Origin: Chlorocebus sabaeus
Taxonomy: Eukaryota > Chordata > Mammalia > Primates > Cercopithecidae
Assembly (NCBI RefSeq): GCF_047675955.1
Contig: NC_132904.1
Location: forward strand, 86,557,447-86,621,446
Length of the DNA stretch: 64,000 nt
Direction: 5' to 3'
Shown here piece after piece: positions 1 through 9,975 of the stretch. The notes under the pieces were generated by a model. The model was not told the origin of the DNA. It searched no databases and saw only the letters and a program-made list of their open reading frames with translations. The position numbers and the translations under genes were made by a program. The number at the start of each line of letters is the position of its first letter. The first letter of the stretch is position 1.

Positions 1-285
1 AGCACTTTGGGAGGCCGAGGCGGGCGGATCCTGAGGTCCGGAGATCGAGACCATCCAGGCTAACACGGTGAAACCCTCATCTCTACTAAAAAATGCAAAA
101 AACTAGCCGGGCGAGGTGGCAGGCGCGGGTAGTTCCAGCTACTCGGGAGGCTGAGGCAGGAGAATGGCATGAACTCAGGAGGCAGAGCTTGCAGCGAGCT
201 GAGATCCGGTCACTGCACTCCAGCCTGGGTGACAGAGCGAGACTCCGTCTCAAAAAAAATAAATAAATGAATAAATAAAAATAAT
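1..285 (+). mobile_element. AluY, cut by window start
   Basis: Alu missing only its first bases, ending in an A-rich AAATAAATGAAT tail. It carries GGGCGAGGTGGC and GAGATCCGGTCACTG, variants I associate with Old World monkey AluY rather than human AluY. Family assignment is from memory. Confidence 0.93.
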
Positions 286-1142
286 ATCAGCAAGATTTAC
301 CATTAAAATCTCCAAGCGATTTAGTCCTTCTGATATTTTTCTGTACATGTTTTCGTGTATATCCACTTTGTTTATACTTTTTAAAAAAAATTTTCCAAAA
401 TAAATCGTATTTATTTATTGTATTTTAAAGCTCAAAATGTATTTAAACATTTTATTAATTTAGGCTTTTACAAATAATATCTTGTTATTTGATATGTTCA
501 GTTAATTACTAGTTGGTAACTGTAGATATAAAGTTTTTAAATGGCAGAAGTCTACTTTATAAATTATGAAGCCTGAGATTGTCAAACCCTAATTTGATCA
601 ATGCACAATTTACATTATATTGTATGTTATAAATATGTGCAATTTTTATATATTGATTAAAAATAAAAATTTAAAAATTATTTTTCAAATAAGTTGTCAT
701 TTAAATAAAGGTTTTATTGGATTAGTTTGAATTTAGTAAAAATGCTTTAAATAAAATCACCTGAATGTTTTTTCTGCACAGTACTGATTTCATTTCCCTA
801 CATTTAAAATTAAATCAGCCATAGCTGCCAGACATTGAGGCTCTACTTCTCTTTTTCCAAAACCATCCATCATCATCATTAGCCTTTTGATCTTGAAATC
901 TAAAAGGTGATAGAAATTGATCAGCACTGAAGGGATTTATGTTGATGAGCAAGGTGAGATGGTAGCAGAACCTAGATTTCAGTGAAGAAATGGCAGAAGT
1001 TATCAAAGAATGGAATGATGTATATTCAAATATCATATAAAAATACTATCAGATGTGGGAGCAGAACTGAAAGTAGATTTGGGGCCCCAGAAAATCAAAC
1101 ATGATTTTGCCAGGTGGGTGTTGTTTAACAATCAACGACAAA
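286..1142. other. AT-rich intergenic DNA
   Basis: Very AT-rich sequence with no long open frame that looks coding, no recognisable repeat family and no RNA gene that I can see. Confidence 0.6.
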
Positions 1143-1419
1143 AGCCAGGCATGGTGGCTCACACCGGTAAAGCCAGCGCTTTCGGAGGCCGAGGCAGGTG
1201 GATCACTAGATGTCAGGAGTTCGAGACCAGTCTGGCCAACATGGTGAAACTGTGTCTCTACTAAAAATACAAAATCAGTCAGGTGTGGTGGCACATGCCT
1301 GTAATCTCAACAACTCGGGACTCTGAGACAGGAGAATCATTTGAAACTGGGAGACAGAGGTTGCGTTGAGCCAAGATCATGCCATTGCACTCCAACCTAG
1401 ACGACAGAGGGTGACTCCA

Positions 1420-1449
<30 letters not shown>
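1143..1449 (+). mobile_element. Alu (S-type age)
   Basis: Full dimeric Alu from CCAGGCATGGTGGCTCAC to a pure A tract at about 1423-1449. Many substitutions show it is older than the AluY copies elsewhere in the window. Confidence 0.92.
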
Positions 1450-1454
<5 letters not shown>

Positions 1455-1536
1455 CAATCAATAACAAGATAAACCAGCACTAACCAGAACTAGAGGGTGT
1501 TTGTAGAGGATTATTTACAGAGATTAGACATTGAGT

Positions 1537-1601
1537 TGATTTAATCAGTGGTGGAAAGGTAAATCCTTTCATTGATACTCTGTGCCGCAGAAACCTAATC
1601 A
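1537..1601 (+). promoter_or_regulatory. Paired DUX-type homeodomain motifs, probable UBTFL1 promoter
   Basis: TGATTTAATCA at 1537-1547 fits the Dux/DUX4 class of double-homeodomain sites (TAAYYYAATCA or TGATTYAATCA). AAACCTAATCA at 1591-1601 matches the DUX4 consensus at 10 of 11 positions. The sequence after the first site, GTGGTGGAAAGGT, recurs with two changes after the TRIM49-like promoter site at 19888. A TATA-like CTATAATAC follows at about 1621 and a strong splice donor at 1805. Binding is inferred; only the motifs are seen. Confidence 0.5.
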
Positions 1602-1649
1602 GGGAAGGGATTTAAGGATCCTATAATACATTGGCCTCCAAAAAGCAAG

Positions 1650-1804
1650 GCTTATTATTTATAGAGGCATTTGGAATTTGCTAGACTGTGGAAATCTCAA
1701 AGAATAGCATCTGTTATCCAGAAAGCCCAGAGGACAGGGAACTCCTGAGTCAAACGCATGAATTTTCCTGCAAGCACTGTTCAGACCAGTTATAGAATAT
1801 TCAG
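1650..1804 (+). other. Predicted noncoding first exon (probably of UBTFL1)
   Basis: About 30 bp after the TATA-like CTATAATAC (about 1621) a transcript could start, and the exon would end at CAG|GTGAGT, with the exon's last base at 1804. The next good + strand acceptor before a coding exon is the pyrimidine-rich TTTCTTTCTCCTCAG ending near 6405, just upstream of the UBTFL1 start. I infer a two-exon UBTFL1 transcript with a ~4.6-kb intron. The start site is a guess, and the exon could belong to an unrelated or dead transcript. Confidence 0.4.
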
Positions 1805-2466
1805 GTGAGTATCTCCTTTAATTTTGGTTCTTTGTTTATACAAATTGTGAACTTCTGGAGGGACAGTCCTAGATATTATACAGTTTTATCTATAGCACGA
1901 TATCTAGAATTTAATTGGAAACCTTTATTGCAAAATATGAAAAGTTCTATGTTGTCTGTAACTTCAGGGTGCATGCAGCGTTGGTCATCTGCAAAGTTTT
2001 CAAAGTGCTCAAAGGCACTTTTTTATTTTCCTAATATTCCATTGAAGTTTTTATTTATGTAATAGTATTTTTAATTTACAAAATCTATTTTCTTGTTTGA
2101 ATGTTCTTTTCAAAGCCTCTTGTTATTTTTTGATATATATAATGAATATATATAGTCTGATATTCTATTTTATGGAATATTACATGTATGACTTTGTGAA
2201 GGTTATAAATTTTTATTTTTTTCATTTTTTATTTTTTATGTCACAAAAATTTTTAAAAATTAAGAATTCATACAACTTCACAAAGTCACAGGAGTCCATA
2301 CATTATGTTTAAGATCAAAACTTACCCTCAAATGGTTCAAGGATAAAAGGATGTCTTAAACTTCTAAGTATTTCGCAAGTGATGATGACAAAAAGTAAAA
2401 AGTAAACAAATAAAAGATGTATTCTAGCACAGAAAAGGGGACAATCACATACAATCGACACGGTTA
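1805..2466 (+). other. AT-rich stretch, possible first intron
   Basis: No recognisable gene or repeat family. It would be intronic if the 1804 donor is used. Short open frames here are low-complexity and AT-driven. Confidence 0.45.
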
Positions 2467-2755
2467 ATTTTTTTGATACAGGATCTCACTGTTGCCTAGT
2501 CTGAAGTGCCCTGATGCAATCAAGGCTCACTGAAGTCTTGACTTCCTGTGCTCAAGCCATCCTCTCACCTCAGCCTCCAGAGTAGCTGGGACTACGGGCA
2601 CTACAAGTGTGGGCCTGGTTAAATTTTTGTTTTTCTAGAGATGGGGTCTCCCTATGTTGCCCAGGCTGGTCTTAAACTCCTGAGCTCAAGCAATTTTCCT
2701 GCTTCAGCCGCCCAAAGTGTTGAAATTACAGGCGTGAGCCACTGTGCCTGGCCCT
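2467..2755 (-). mobile_element. Alu, antisense
   Basis: Reverse-oriented Alu from TTTTTTTGATACAGGATCTC to GAGCCACTGTGCCTGGCC. It is diverged, of AluJ/S age. Confidence 0.9.
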
Positions 2756-2789
2756 ATATAAATTCTTAGTTTTCCCAGTTTCTTTCTTT

Positions 2790-2926
2790 CTGTCTTTTTT
2801 TTAAGAGATGGGGGTTTCTCACTTGTTGCCCAGGCTTATCTTGAACTCCTGAGTTCAAGTGATCCTCCCAGCTTAGGCTCCTAAAGTGCTGGGATTACAG
2901 GAATGAGCCTCCACGCCTGGTCGCAG
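2790..2926 (-). mobile_element. Alu monomer fragment, antisense
   Basis: A single Alu arm (T-run, GAGATGGGGG, CTAAAGTGCTGGGATTACAG) directly downstream of another antisense Alu. About 137 bp, so a monomer or a truncated copy. Confidence 0.8.
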
Positions 2927-3024
2927 TTTCATCATGGAAGTAATGGAACAGCAAGCATAAAATGACCTCATAGAGCTTTAAGGAGAAAAATAAGATATTA
3001 ATAATACGTGTAAAACATTTGCAT

Positions 3025-4495
3025 ATTAGTTTCCCGGAACTGCTGTTGTAGGGGTGGCCTGCCCCTCCACACCTGTGAGTCTATCTTGTCAGGTGCGATG
3101 AGAGACTGAGAAAAGAAATAAGACACAGAGACAAAGTATAGAGAAACAACAGTGGGCCCAGGAGACCGGCACTCAGCATATCAGCGACCTGCACTGGCAC
3201 GGGTCTCTGAGTTCCCTCAGGTTTTACTGATTATTATTTTCATTATCTCAGCAAGAGGAACGCGGTAGGAGAGCAGGGTGATAATAGGGAGAAGGTCAGG
3301 AAGAAAACATGTGAGCCAAGGAATCTGTGTCACAATTAAGTTCAAGGGGAGGTACCATGCCTGGATGTACACGTAGGCCAGATGTATGTTTCTCTCCACC
3401 CAAACATCTCAGTGAGTAAAGAATAACAAAGCAACATTGCTGCCAACATGTCACGCCTCCCGCCATAGGGCAGTTATTCTCCTATCTCAGAACTGAACAA
3501 ATGTACAATAGGGTTTTATACCAAGGTGCTCCATTCCCAGGGGCAGGCAGGAGACAGTGGCCTTCCTCCATCTCAACTGCAAGAGGCTTTCCTCTTTCAC
3601 TAATTCACTTCAGCACAGACCCTTTACGGGTGTCGGGCTGGGGCACGGTCAGGTCTTTCTGATCCCACGAGGCCATATTTCAGACTACCACATGGGGAGA
3701 AACCTTGGACAATACCCGGCTTTCCAAGGCAGAGGTCCCTGCAGCTTTTCGCAGTGCATTGTGCCCTGGTGAGGACTAGAGAATGGTGATAACTTTTACC
3801 AAGCATACTGCTCCTAAACATTTTGTTAACAAGGCATGTCCTGCACAGCCCTACATCCCTTCAACCTTGATTCCATGCAACACATGTTTCTGTGAGCACA
3901 AGGTTGGGGCAAAGTGGCTGGGGCAAAGTTACAAATTAACAGCATCTCAGCAAAGCAATTGTTTAAGGTACAGATCAAAATGGAATTTCTTATGTCTTTC
4001 TTTTCTACATAGACACAGTAATAGTCTGATCTCCCTTTCTTTTCCCTACAGCTGTAATAAACTATCACAGATAAAACAATAATTTGCTCTTTCACATTCT
4101 GAAAGCCTAAAATTTAAAATCAACATGTTGACAGAGTTGGTTCCCACTGGAGATTCTGAGGGGAAACCCAGCCCCTCCCTGTCTGCTAGCTTCTGGTGGC
4201 TGATGGGAACCTTTAGCTTTCATTGGCTTGTGGCAACCTAGTTCCCCTGAGCTCTGTCTCTGCCTCTGTCTCCACATGGCTGTCTAGGTGTCTAAGACAT
4301 TCCTTTTATTTCTTCTATAGTGATACCAGTCATTGGACTTAGGCCCCACCCTAAATCCTAAATCCAGACTAATCTCATTGGGAGATTATCGAGGTAATTA
4401 CATCTGCAAAGATCCTATTTTCCAAAGGTCATATTCACAGGTTTCAGGGGTTAGGACTTAGACATATATTTTGGGGGGCCACTCTTTAACTTGCA
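3025..4495 (+). repeat. Old interspersed repeat split by the solo LTR
   Basis: TTTCCCGGAACTGCTGT before the LTR and GCTGTAATAAACTATCACAG after it join into one known-looking ancient human repeat. It continues through GCTTCTGGTGGCTGATGGGA and GGTTAGGACTTAGACATAT to about 4495. I recognise the consensus but cannot name the family with confidence. Confidence 0.6.
3047..4050 (+). mobile_element. Solo LTR, HERV-K (HML-2) LTR5 type
   Basis: About 1,004 bp beginning TGTAGGGGTGGCC and ending CCCTACA, matching the LTR5 consensus I know along its length. It is flanked by the 5-bp direct repeat GCTGT (3042-3046 and 4051-4055). No internal retroviral sequence is present, so this is a solo LTR left by recombination between two LTRs. 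Open frames inside it (for example on the - strand at 3217-3399) are noncoding. It splits an older repeat whose halves rejoin cleanly on either side. Confidence 0.88.
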
Positions 4496-6404
4496 CTTTA
4501 AAAAAAAATGCCTGGCTCATAAAAGAGCCACAATACAACAAAAACACAACTGTATTTTTATTTTCACTGCTGTAGACGCATCATCCTAACCTTTACAATT
4601 GGGAAGACAGCACTTCTTTTCCTAAATTCAGATTCTGAATATTCCACATCTCTTTTCTAATGTCAATTCTATGTGACTTACCCTTTTTCTGAGTTAGAAT
4701 ACATCTTATATTTATCTATTGATTTTTTATACTCATGACTTACAATATGTGTGGAAATTTGACATCTTTTAATCCCTGAACCAATTCAGAGTATGTTTTG
4801 ATGTTAAACACAAAGTATGAAATCAAATATTTTTCAAGTTTTTTTTACTTTCCTTTGTAAATGTTACTTTTCTCTTAATTACTCTCCTGTTACATTATTA
4901 AGATTTTTTTTTTTTAGGAGATTGATGAAATGACTTTTTTTCCTGATTTTTGAGATTAAAAATTCAATAACTTTCAAGTTTACCCTCTTAAGTTTTTCAC
5001 AGTTTAATTTTTTTTTGTAAATTTTAATTTTTATTTATATTTTCATTTATTATGGAACAATTTTCCAAAAGTCTTTTTCACATAATAAATTTGATATATG
5101 AGTTATTATTTATTTTATCTTCTACCTCAACTATGGACTTGAATTACTATCCAATATTTTAAAACATTTTAATCTATGTATTGAGGCATTTGTGTTTTGA
5201 GGCATGTGACATTATAACTAACATTCTTCATACTTCTAGTGAATTATTAATGTCATTCAAAGGCTACATCCTTCTATACACTACTGAGAATTAAAAATAG
5301 TTCTCAAAAATATTCTCACATATACAGAAACTCATTCTCAGAATTTCAATCTCCACTGACATCTTAACTCTGTTCTCTTTCCCTTCTAATGCATATTTTC
5401 CCCCAAAGGTCCCATGTTCCACTCTTTATGCACCCTCTATTTAAGATCTGGTTTAATTTCATGTTGTATGTATTTGTACACAATTTTACTTAAGTGAGGC
5501 TTAGTCTTAGAATAGAAGATTATCCTAAAAAGACTAGTGAAAGAGATATGAGAATTTGGAGAATTTGTTGGGAAATCATGTCCCAGAGGAATTATATGTC
5601 CCAGAGGAATTTACTTTTTAGGTTGAAAAATAAAAAAGCAGTAGTCATCAACTCTGCCATATTTTCAAGCTCTATAATGGAAAATGCCAGGTATTTTGGA
5701 GGCACTTTCTGAAGGAAGCCAGATTTTCACTGAGGCTTAAAGATGATGAACAGTTAACAAAATAAAATTGAAATGTTTTATAATTTTCATTAAATCCTTG
5801 ATATTTAAAAGGAGAAGCAGTATGGTTCACAAGAAACCATGCATTCCCATGCATGGATCCTGAAGAATCTATAATTCAGTCTCATCACAGGTTCACATTC
5901 CCTCATAAAATGGTAACAGTTGGACGCATGTCTGGAGGAGCTCTTGGGCTTGTCCTATTGTATCTTCAACTTCTCGTCTGTACCTTTAGCTATGGATATT
6001 TGGGCTGTGCTTAGAAAATGGCCATACTCAGGGCACTGTAGAATGAACAGTCTTTCCCGTTTAGGCATTTCTCCTTCCACTTTAACTTTTGATCTGTCTT
6101 CAGGGCATTTCTGTTATATTAAGCTTCTTAAGTGAGTGGTCTGGTGTTTGTCTCATGCAACTCAATTTAAGAGTGGTTCACCTGAGATCTGGCAGAAAGC
6201 AGGCTGGGGTGGGGTGTGGAGATATTGAATATTGTGCATGTAGCATACGAAAGGCAAATACGGACTTTAATTCAGAAATGGGCAAAGTTTTATTTATATT
6301 GTTAGGAGTAAATTAATTACACAAGGGACATATGGCAAATAGGGTGGTGTAATTTCTTTCATTAATCCCAATGAAGCAGAGTAACTTTCCTTTCTTTCTC
6401 CTCA
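4496..6404. other. AT-rich stretch upstream of UBTFL1
   Basis: No convincing gene, RNA or named repeat seen. It lies in the putative UBTFL1 intron. A good splice acceptor (TTTCTTTCTCCTCAG) closes it near 6405. Confidence 0.45.
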
Positions 6405-6537
6405 GAAATACAAAATCACACATACTGCAGGACTTCCAGAAAGAAATAATCCACTGACTCTTAAAAGTAAACAACTCTGTGTTCTTGCTCTGGTGTCTAC
6501 ATAACCGTGATCTTAGAAGTAAGCCAAAGACATCAAA

Positions 6538-7719
6538 ATGGCTTTGCCTAGAAGCCAAGGCCATTGGTCGAACGAAGACATCTTGAGGTTACTGGAACGC
6601 ATGGAGAATAATCTCCCACCTGATGGCAACGGCACGTTCAGCTCAATTCAGTCACACATGGACTGGGGAAAAGTAGCTTTTAAAAACTTTTCTGGCGAAA
6701 TGTGCAGACTCAAATGGTTAGAGATTTCTTGCAGCTTGAGAAAATTTGGCACTTTGAAAGAATTAGTCCTGGAAGCTAAGAAATGTGTTAAAAATACAAA
6801 CGAAAGTCGAAAAGGCAGGAACCATCCAGACTTTCCAAAGAGGCCCCTTACTGCTTATATCCGCTTCTTCAAGGAGAATTGGCCCCAGTACTCCCAAATG
6901 TACCCTGGGATGAGAAGCCAGGAACTGACCAAAATCCTGTCAAAGAAGTACAAGGAACTCCCAGAGCAGATGAAACAGAAATATATTCAGGATTTCCAGA
7001 AGGAAAAGCAAGAATTTGAGGAAAAACTTGCTCGATTTAGGGAAGAACACCCTGATTTAGTCCAGAAGGCCAAGAAATCTGATGTCTCCAAGAGGATTCA
7101 AACCAAAGTGCAAAAGAAGGTTCAGAAAAATATGGAAGAAGTGAGGTCTCTTCCAAAAACGGATCAATTTCTCAAGAAGGTAAAATTTCATGGAGAACCT
7201 CAGAAACCCCCCATGAATGGATACCACAAATTTCACCAAGATTCCTGGTCAAGTAAGGAGCTGCAACATTTGTCCCTGAGGGAGCGCATGGTAGAGATTG
7301 GCAGACGCTGGCAGCGCGTCCCGCAGAGCCAGAAGGATCATTACAAGAGCCAGGCTGAGGAGCTGCAGAAGCAATACAAGGTGAAATTGGATCTCTGGCT
7401 TAAGACTTTGTCACCTGAAAATTATGCTGCATACAAAGAATCGACCTATGCTAAGGGTAAGAATATGGCCATGACAGGAGGCCCGGAGCCCAGGTTGAGA
7501 CAAACAGATCCTCAGTCCTCATCAGCAAAGGATCTGCAAGAAGGGTTTGGGGAGGGGCAGGGGCTCCAGGCTGCAGGAACAGATTCATCACAGACTACTT
7601 GGGTAAACTGTCATGTCTCCTTGGAACCAGAAGAGAAAAGGAAGAAAGATGGAGAAGAGGAAGAAAGCAGTAACTCTTCAGACTGCAGCAGTGGAGAAGA
7701 AATGGAAGTTGATGTCTGA
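6538..7719 (+). CDS. UBTFL1: UBTFL1, HMG-box UBTF-like protein
   Basis: Intact 393-codon intronless frame, the length I recall for human UBTFL1. Residues 1-95 match the UBTF N-terminal region (HMDWGKVAFKNFSGEMC). The first HMG box spans about 100-168 (HPDFPKRPLTAYIRFF, LTKILSKKYKELP). A second at about 222-290 (PQKPPMNGYHKFH, ERMVEIGRRWQRVP) resembles UBTF box 3, so UBTF box 2 appears lost in the linker at 175-220. The tail from about 370 is acidic and serine-rich (GEEEESSNSSDCSSGEEMEV). UBTF itself is a nucleolar rDNA transcription factor; UBTFL1 is presumably a nuclear DNA-binding protein, and its mouse homologue is preimplantation-specific. The start AAAATGG has a good Kozak context. The gene reads as an ancient retrocopy of UBTF. 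Its promoter may lie 5 kb upstream (1537-1804). Confidence 0.95.
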   Translation: MALPRSQGHWSNEDILRLLERMENNLPPDGNGTFSSIQSHMDWGKVAFKNFSGEMCRLKWLEISCSLRKFGTLKELVLEAKKCVKNTNESRKGRNHPDFPKRPLTAYIRFFKENWPQYSQMYPGMRSQELTKILSKKYKELPEQMKQKYIQDFQKEKQEFEEKLARFREEHPDLVQKAKKSDVSKRIQTKVQKKVQKNMEEVRSLPKTDQFLKKVKFHGEPQKPPMNGYHKFHQDSWSSKELQHLSLRERMVEIGRRWQRVPQSQKDHYKSQAEELQKQYKVKLDLWLKTLSPENYAAYKESTYAKGKNMAMTGGPEPRLRQTDPQSSSAKDLQEGFGEGQGLQAAGTDSSQTTWVNCHVSLEPEEKRKKDGEEEESSNSSDCSSGEEMEVDV

Positions 7720-8031
7720 GGGCAGTGGCTCTAGTGCAGCTTCCTCAGAGGACTTCTAACTGGGACTCCACCTGACTCAGACTCCACCTGACTCAGACTC
7801 CAGGGTCAGGCAGAATTTCTCAACAAAAGCCCATTCATGCCATCCATGTCAAAGAAAAGGGACTCTCCTTCTGCCTCTTTTTACTTCTTCTTTTTTTTTT
7901 TTTTTTTCTTTTCTCCCTTCCCCACTCTCCTCCCCTGTACAAAGTAGGACAGGTTGGAAAGAAGCAACTTGGGGCAGCACTCTCTTACACCAGGATTACA
8001 AACCTGGGAGGGACTCTTTGGGGAGAATAAA
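7720..8031 (+). other. UBTFL1 3' UTR with relic of the UBTF tail
   Basis: Directly after the stop, the +1 frame reads SEGSGSSAASSEDF, resembling the SEGSSSSSSSS end of UBTF. Further on, a GACTCCACCTGACTCA unit repeated in tandem (about 7765-7800) recalls the codons for the GDSSDSDS terminus. A pyrimidine run follows at 7885-7915 and a possible AATAAA poly(A) signal is at 8026-8031. Confidence 0.6.
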
Positions 8032-9269
8032 TATAAGTTTGAGCCAATACTACCCTTATCCTTAAAAACAGACAAATATCCCTTTCCCAGTGAATTTTAT
8101 GCAATTAAAGTTTCTGGAATGAAGCAATGGTTATGTGTAGGGTACACATCGTATTAGAATGAATATTTCTGAAGCAAGAAGCTTTGCTTTACTCATTTTT
8201 GTCCTGCTAAAGGTAGTAAGAAGGCACCCATGAGCCTGGGACCCTGACCTTCCCTGTGGAAATGTTTTTCTGGACTCCTGCACTTAATCTAGGGTTGGGG
8301 ATATTTGATGAAAGGTGGGGTAAGTGTCTTAAGAAAATTGTTGTACTCTTGATATCTCTCTCCTCCACTCCCTGAAGGAAGGAGTTGGCCATTCCCATGC
8401 CCGGGAGTAGGCAGCAATATTTCTATATGTATGTCTGACTCTTAGTTTTCATTGAGACTTTTCTTTTTCATTTCCAAAAGAAATATGAAAACACAAAATA
8501 AAAACTTACCTATTTCATCTGAATGGGCTCCTCCACAGAATCCCTGATGACACTGGGTGCAGCTTCTCTAAGTGCTCTCTGCATTTTTTCTTGAAGCTCC
8601 AAATATTTCCTGCTGCTTCAGGTGCAAGTGAATCTCCCCTGCAGCACTCAGGATTGATGGAAAGATGCACAGAAAGACACATAGAGATGAATACACTATT
8701 CTGTTTCACTATCTGCTCTATGAATTCATGCAACAATAAAACGTTTAAATTTTTTTTCATTTACTAATATGTTTGAAAACCAACCTAAGGTTAGTGCCTT
8801 CTCAGTATACCTTTATTCTCTTAAACATTTCTGGCTATTTTCATATTTTGTTCTCGTGAATATTAGCATCACAGTAGTCGTATACTTTTTATATGAAAAC
8901 CATTGACTATCGAGTGTTTATTTTGTCCCTAGATAGCTTAGTAAATTTTTATTTATAAGTCTTTTCTAGGTAAATAAGTTTCAGAGAATAATGAAAATAT
9001 TTACCATTTTATACCTCTAATTTCTGAATGTATTGAATTAAAATATCCAGGAGAATGTTAAGCAATGATAATAATATGTTCTTGGCTTGCTTCTGACTTT
9101 CAGCCTAATGGTTACAGAATTTAAAATCATGAAAATTACACCGATGTGTACATTTGAAATAAATTATAATAAAAATAAGAAAATTGCTATTTACTGTTAT
9201 TATTTTGTTAACTTTATAATGTATATCAATTTATGACAAATTTATTTTATCATATATTTATGTAATTTT
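8032..9269. other. No recognised feature
   Basis: AT-rich intergenic sequence. I see no convincing coding frame, RNA gene or nameable repeat. Confidence 0.5.
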
Positions 9270-9975
9270 TCTTACTGTATTAGTCATCATCCTCCAGAGA
9301 AACAGTAGCACCAACACAGAAAAATAGAGTAACAAGAGAGATAGAATAATACAGAGACGAGACAGAGAGAGACAGATATGGTGGCTCGCCGCCCAGGCTG
9401 CAGGGCAGTGGTGCGATCTGGGCTCACTGCAACATCCGCCTCCCAGATTCAAGTGATTCTTCTGCCTCAGCCTCCTAAGTAGCTGGAATTACAGGCACCC
9501 GCCACCACACCCGATTAATTTTTGTATTTTTAGTAAAGACAGGGCTTCACCATGTTGTCCAGGCTGGTCTCGAACTCCTGACCTCAAGTGATCCTCCCAC
9601 CCAGAAAACCTTATTTTATTATGAAGAATTGGTTCACAAAATTGTGGAGGCAAAAAATACTATGATCTGTAATCTACAAGCTGGTCACTTAGGAAAGACA
9701 GAGGTGTAATTCAATCTGAGTCTAAAGGCCTGGGGACCAGGGAAACCAATGGTGTAAACCTCAGTTCCATGGTAGGAGAAGATAAGATGAGATGTGCTAG
9801 CTTAAGCAGTGAGGCAGGAACAAAAGGGTCAAACTCCTCTCTCATCAGCTCTTTGTTCTATTCAGGAGCTACTGGGGAGGGAAACCTACTTTACAGAGAC
9901 CAATTCAAGCTGAAACATAAAATTTACCATCACACTTTCATTTTCTTACAGATTCTGGGGATTTAGGCATTTTTA
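9270..9975 (+). repeat. Old interspersed repeat, interrupted by an Alu
   Basis: TGTATTAGTCATCATCCTCCAGAGAAACAG opens a repeat that resumes after the Alu at 9603 with TTATGAAGAATTGGTTCACAAAATTG, GGGACCAGGGAAACCAATGG and ends near AAATTTACCATCACAC. The same family recurs at 20906-21965. I cannot name the family with certainty. Confidence 0.6.
9385..9602 (-). mobile_element. Partial Alu, antisense
   Basis: Antisense Alu lacking the T-run side and the last ~60 bases, from CGCCCAGGCTGCAGGGCAG to GATCCTCCCACCC. It sits inside an older repeat. Confidence 0.85.
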
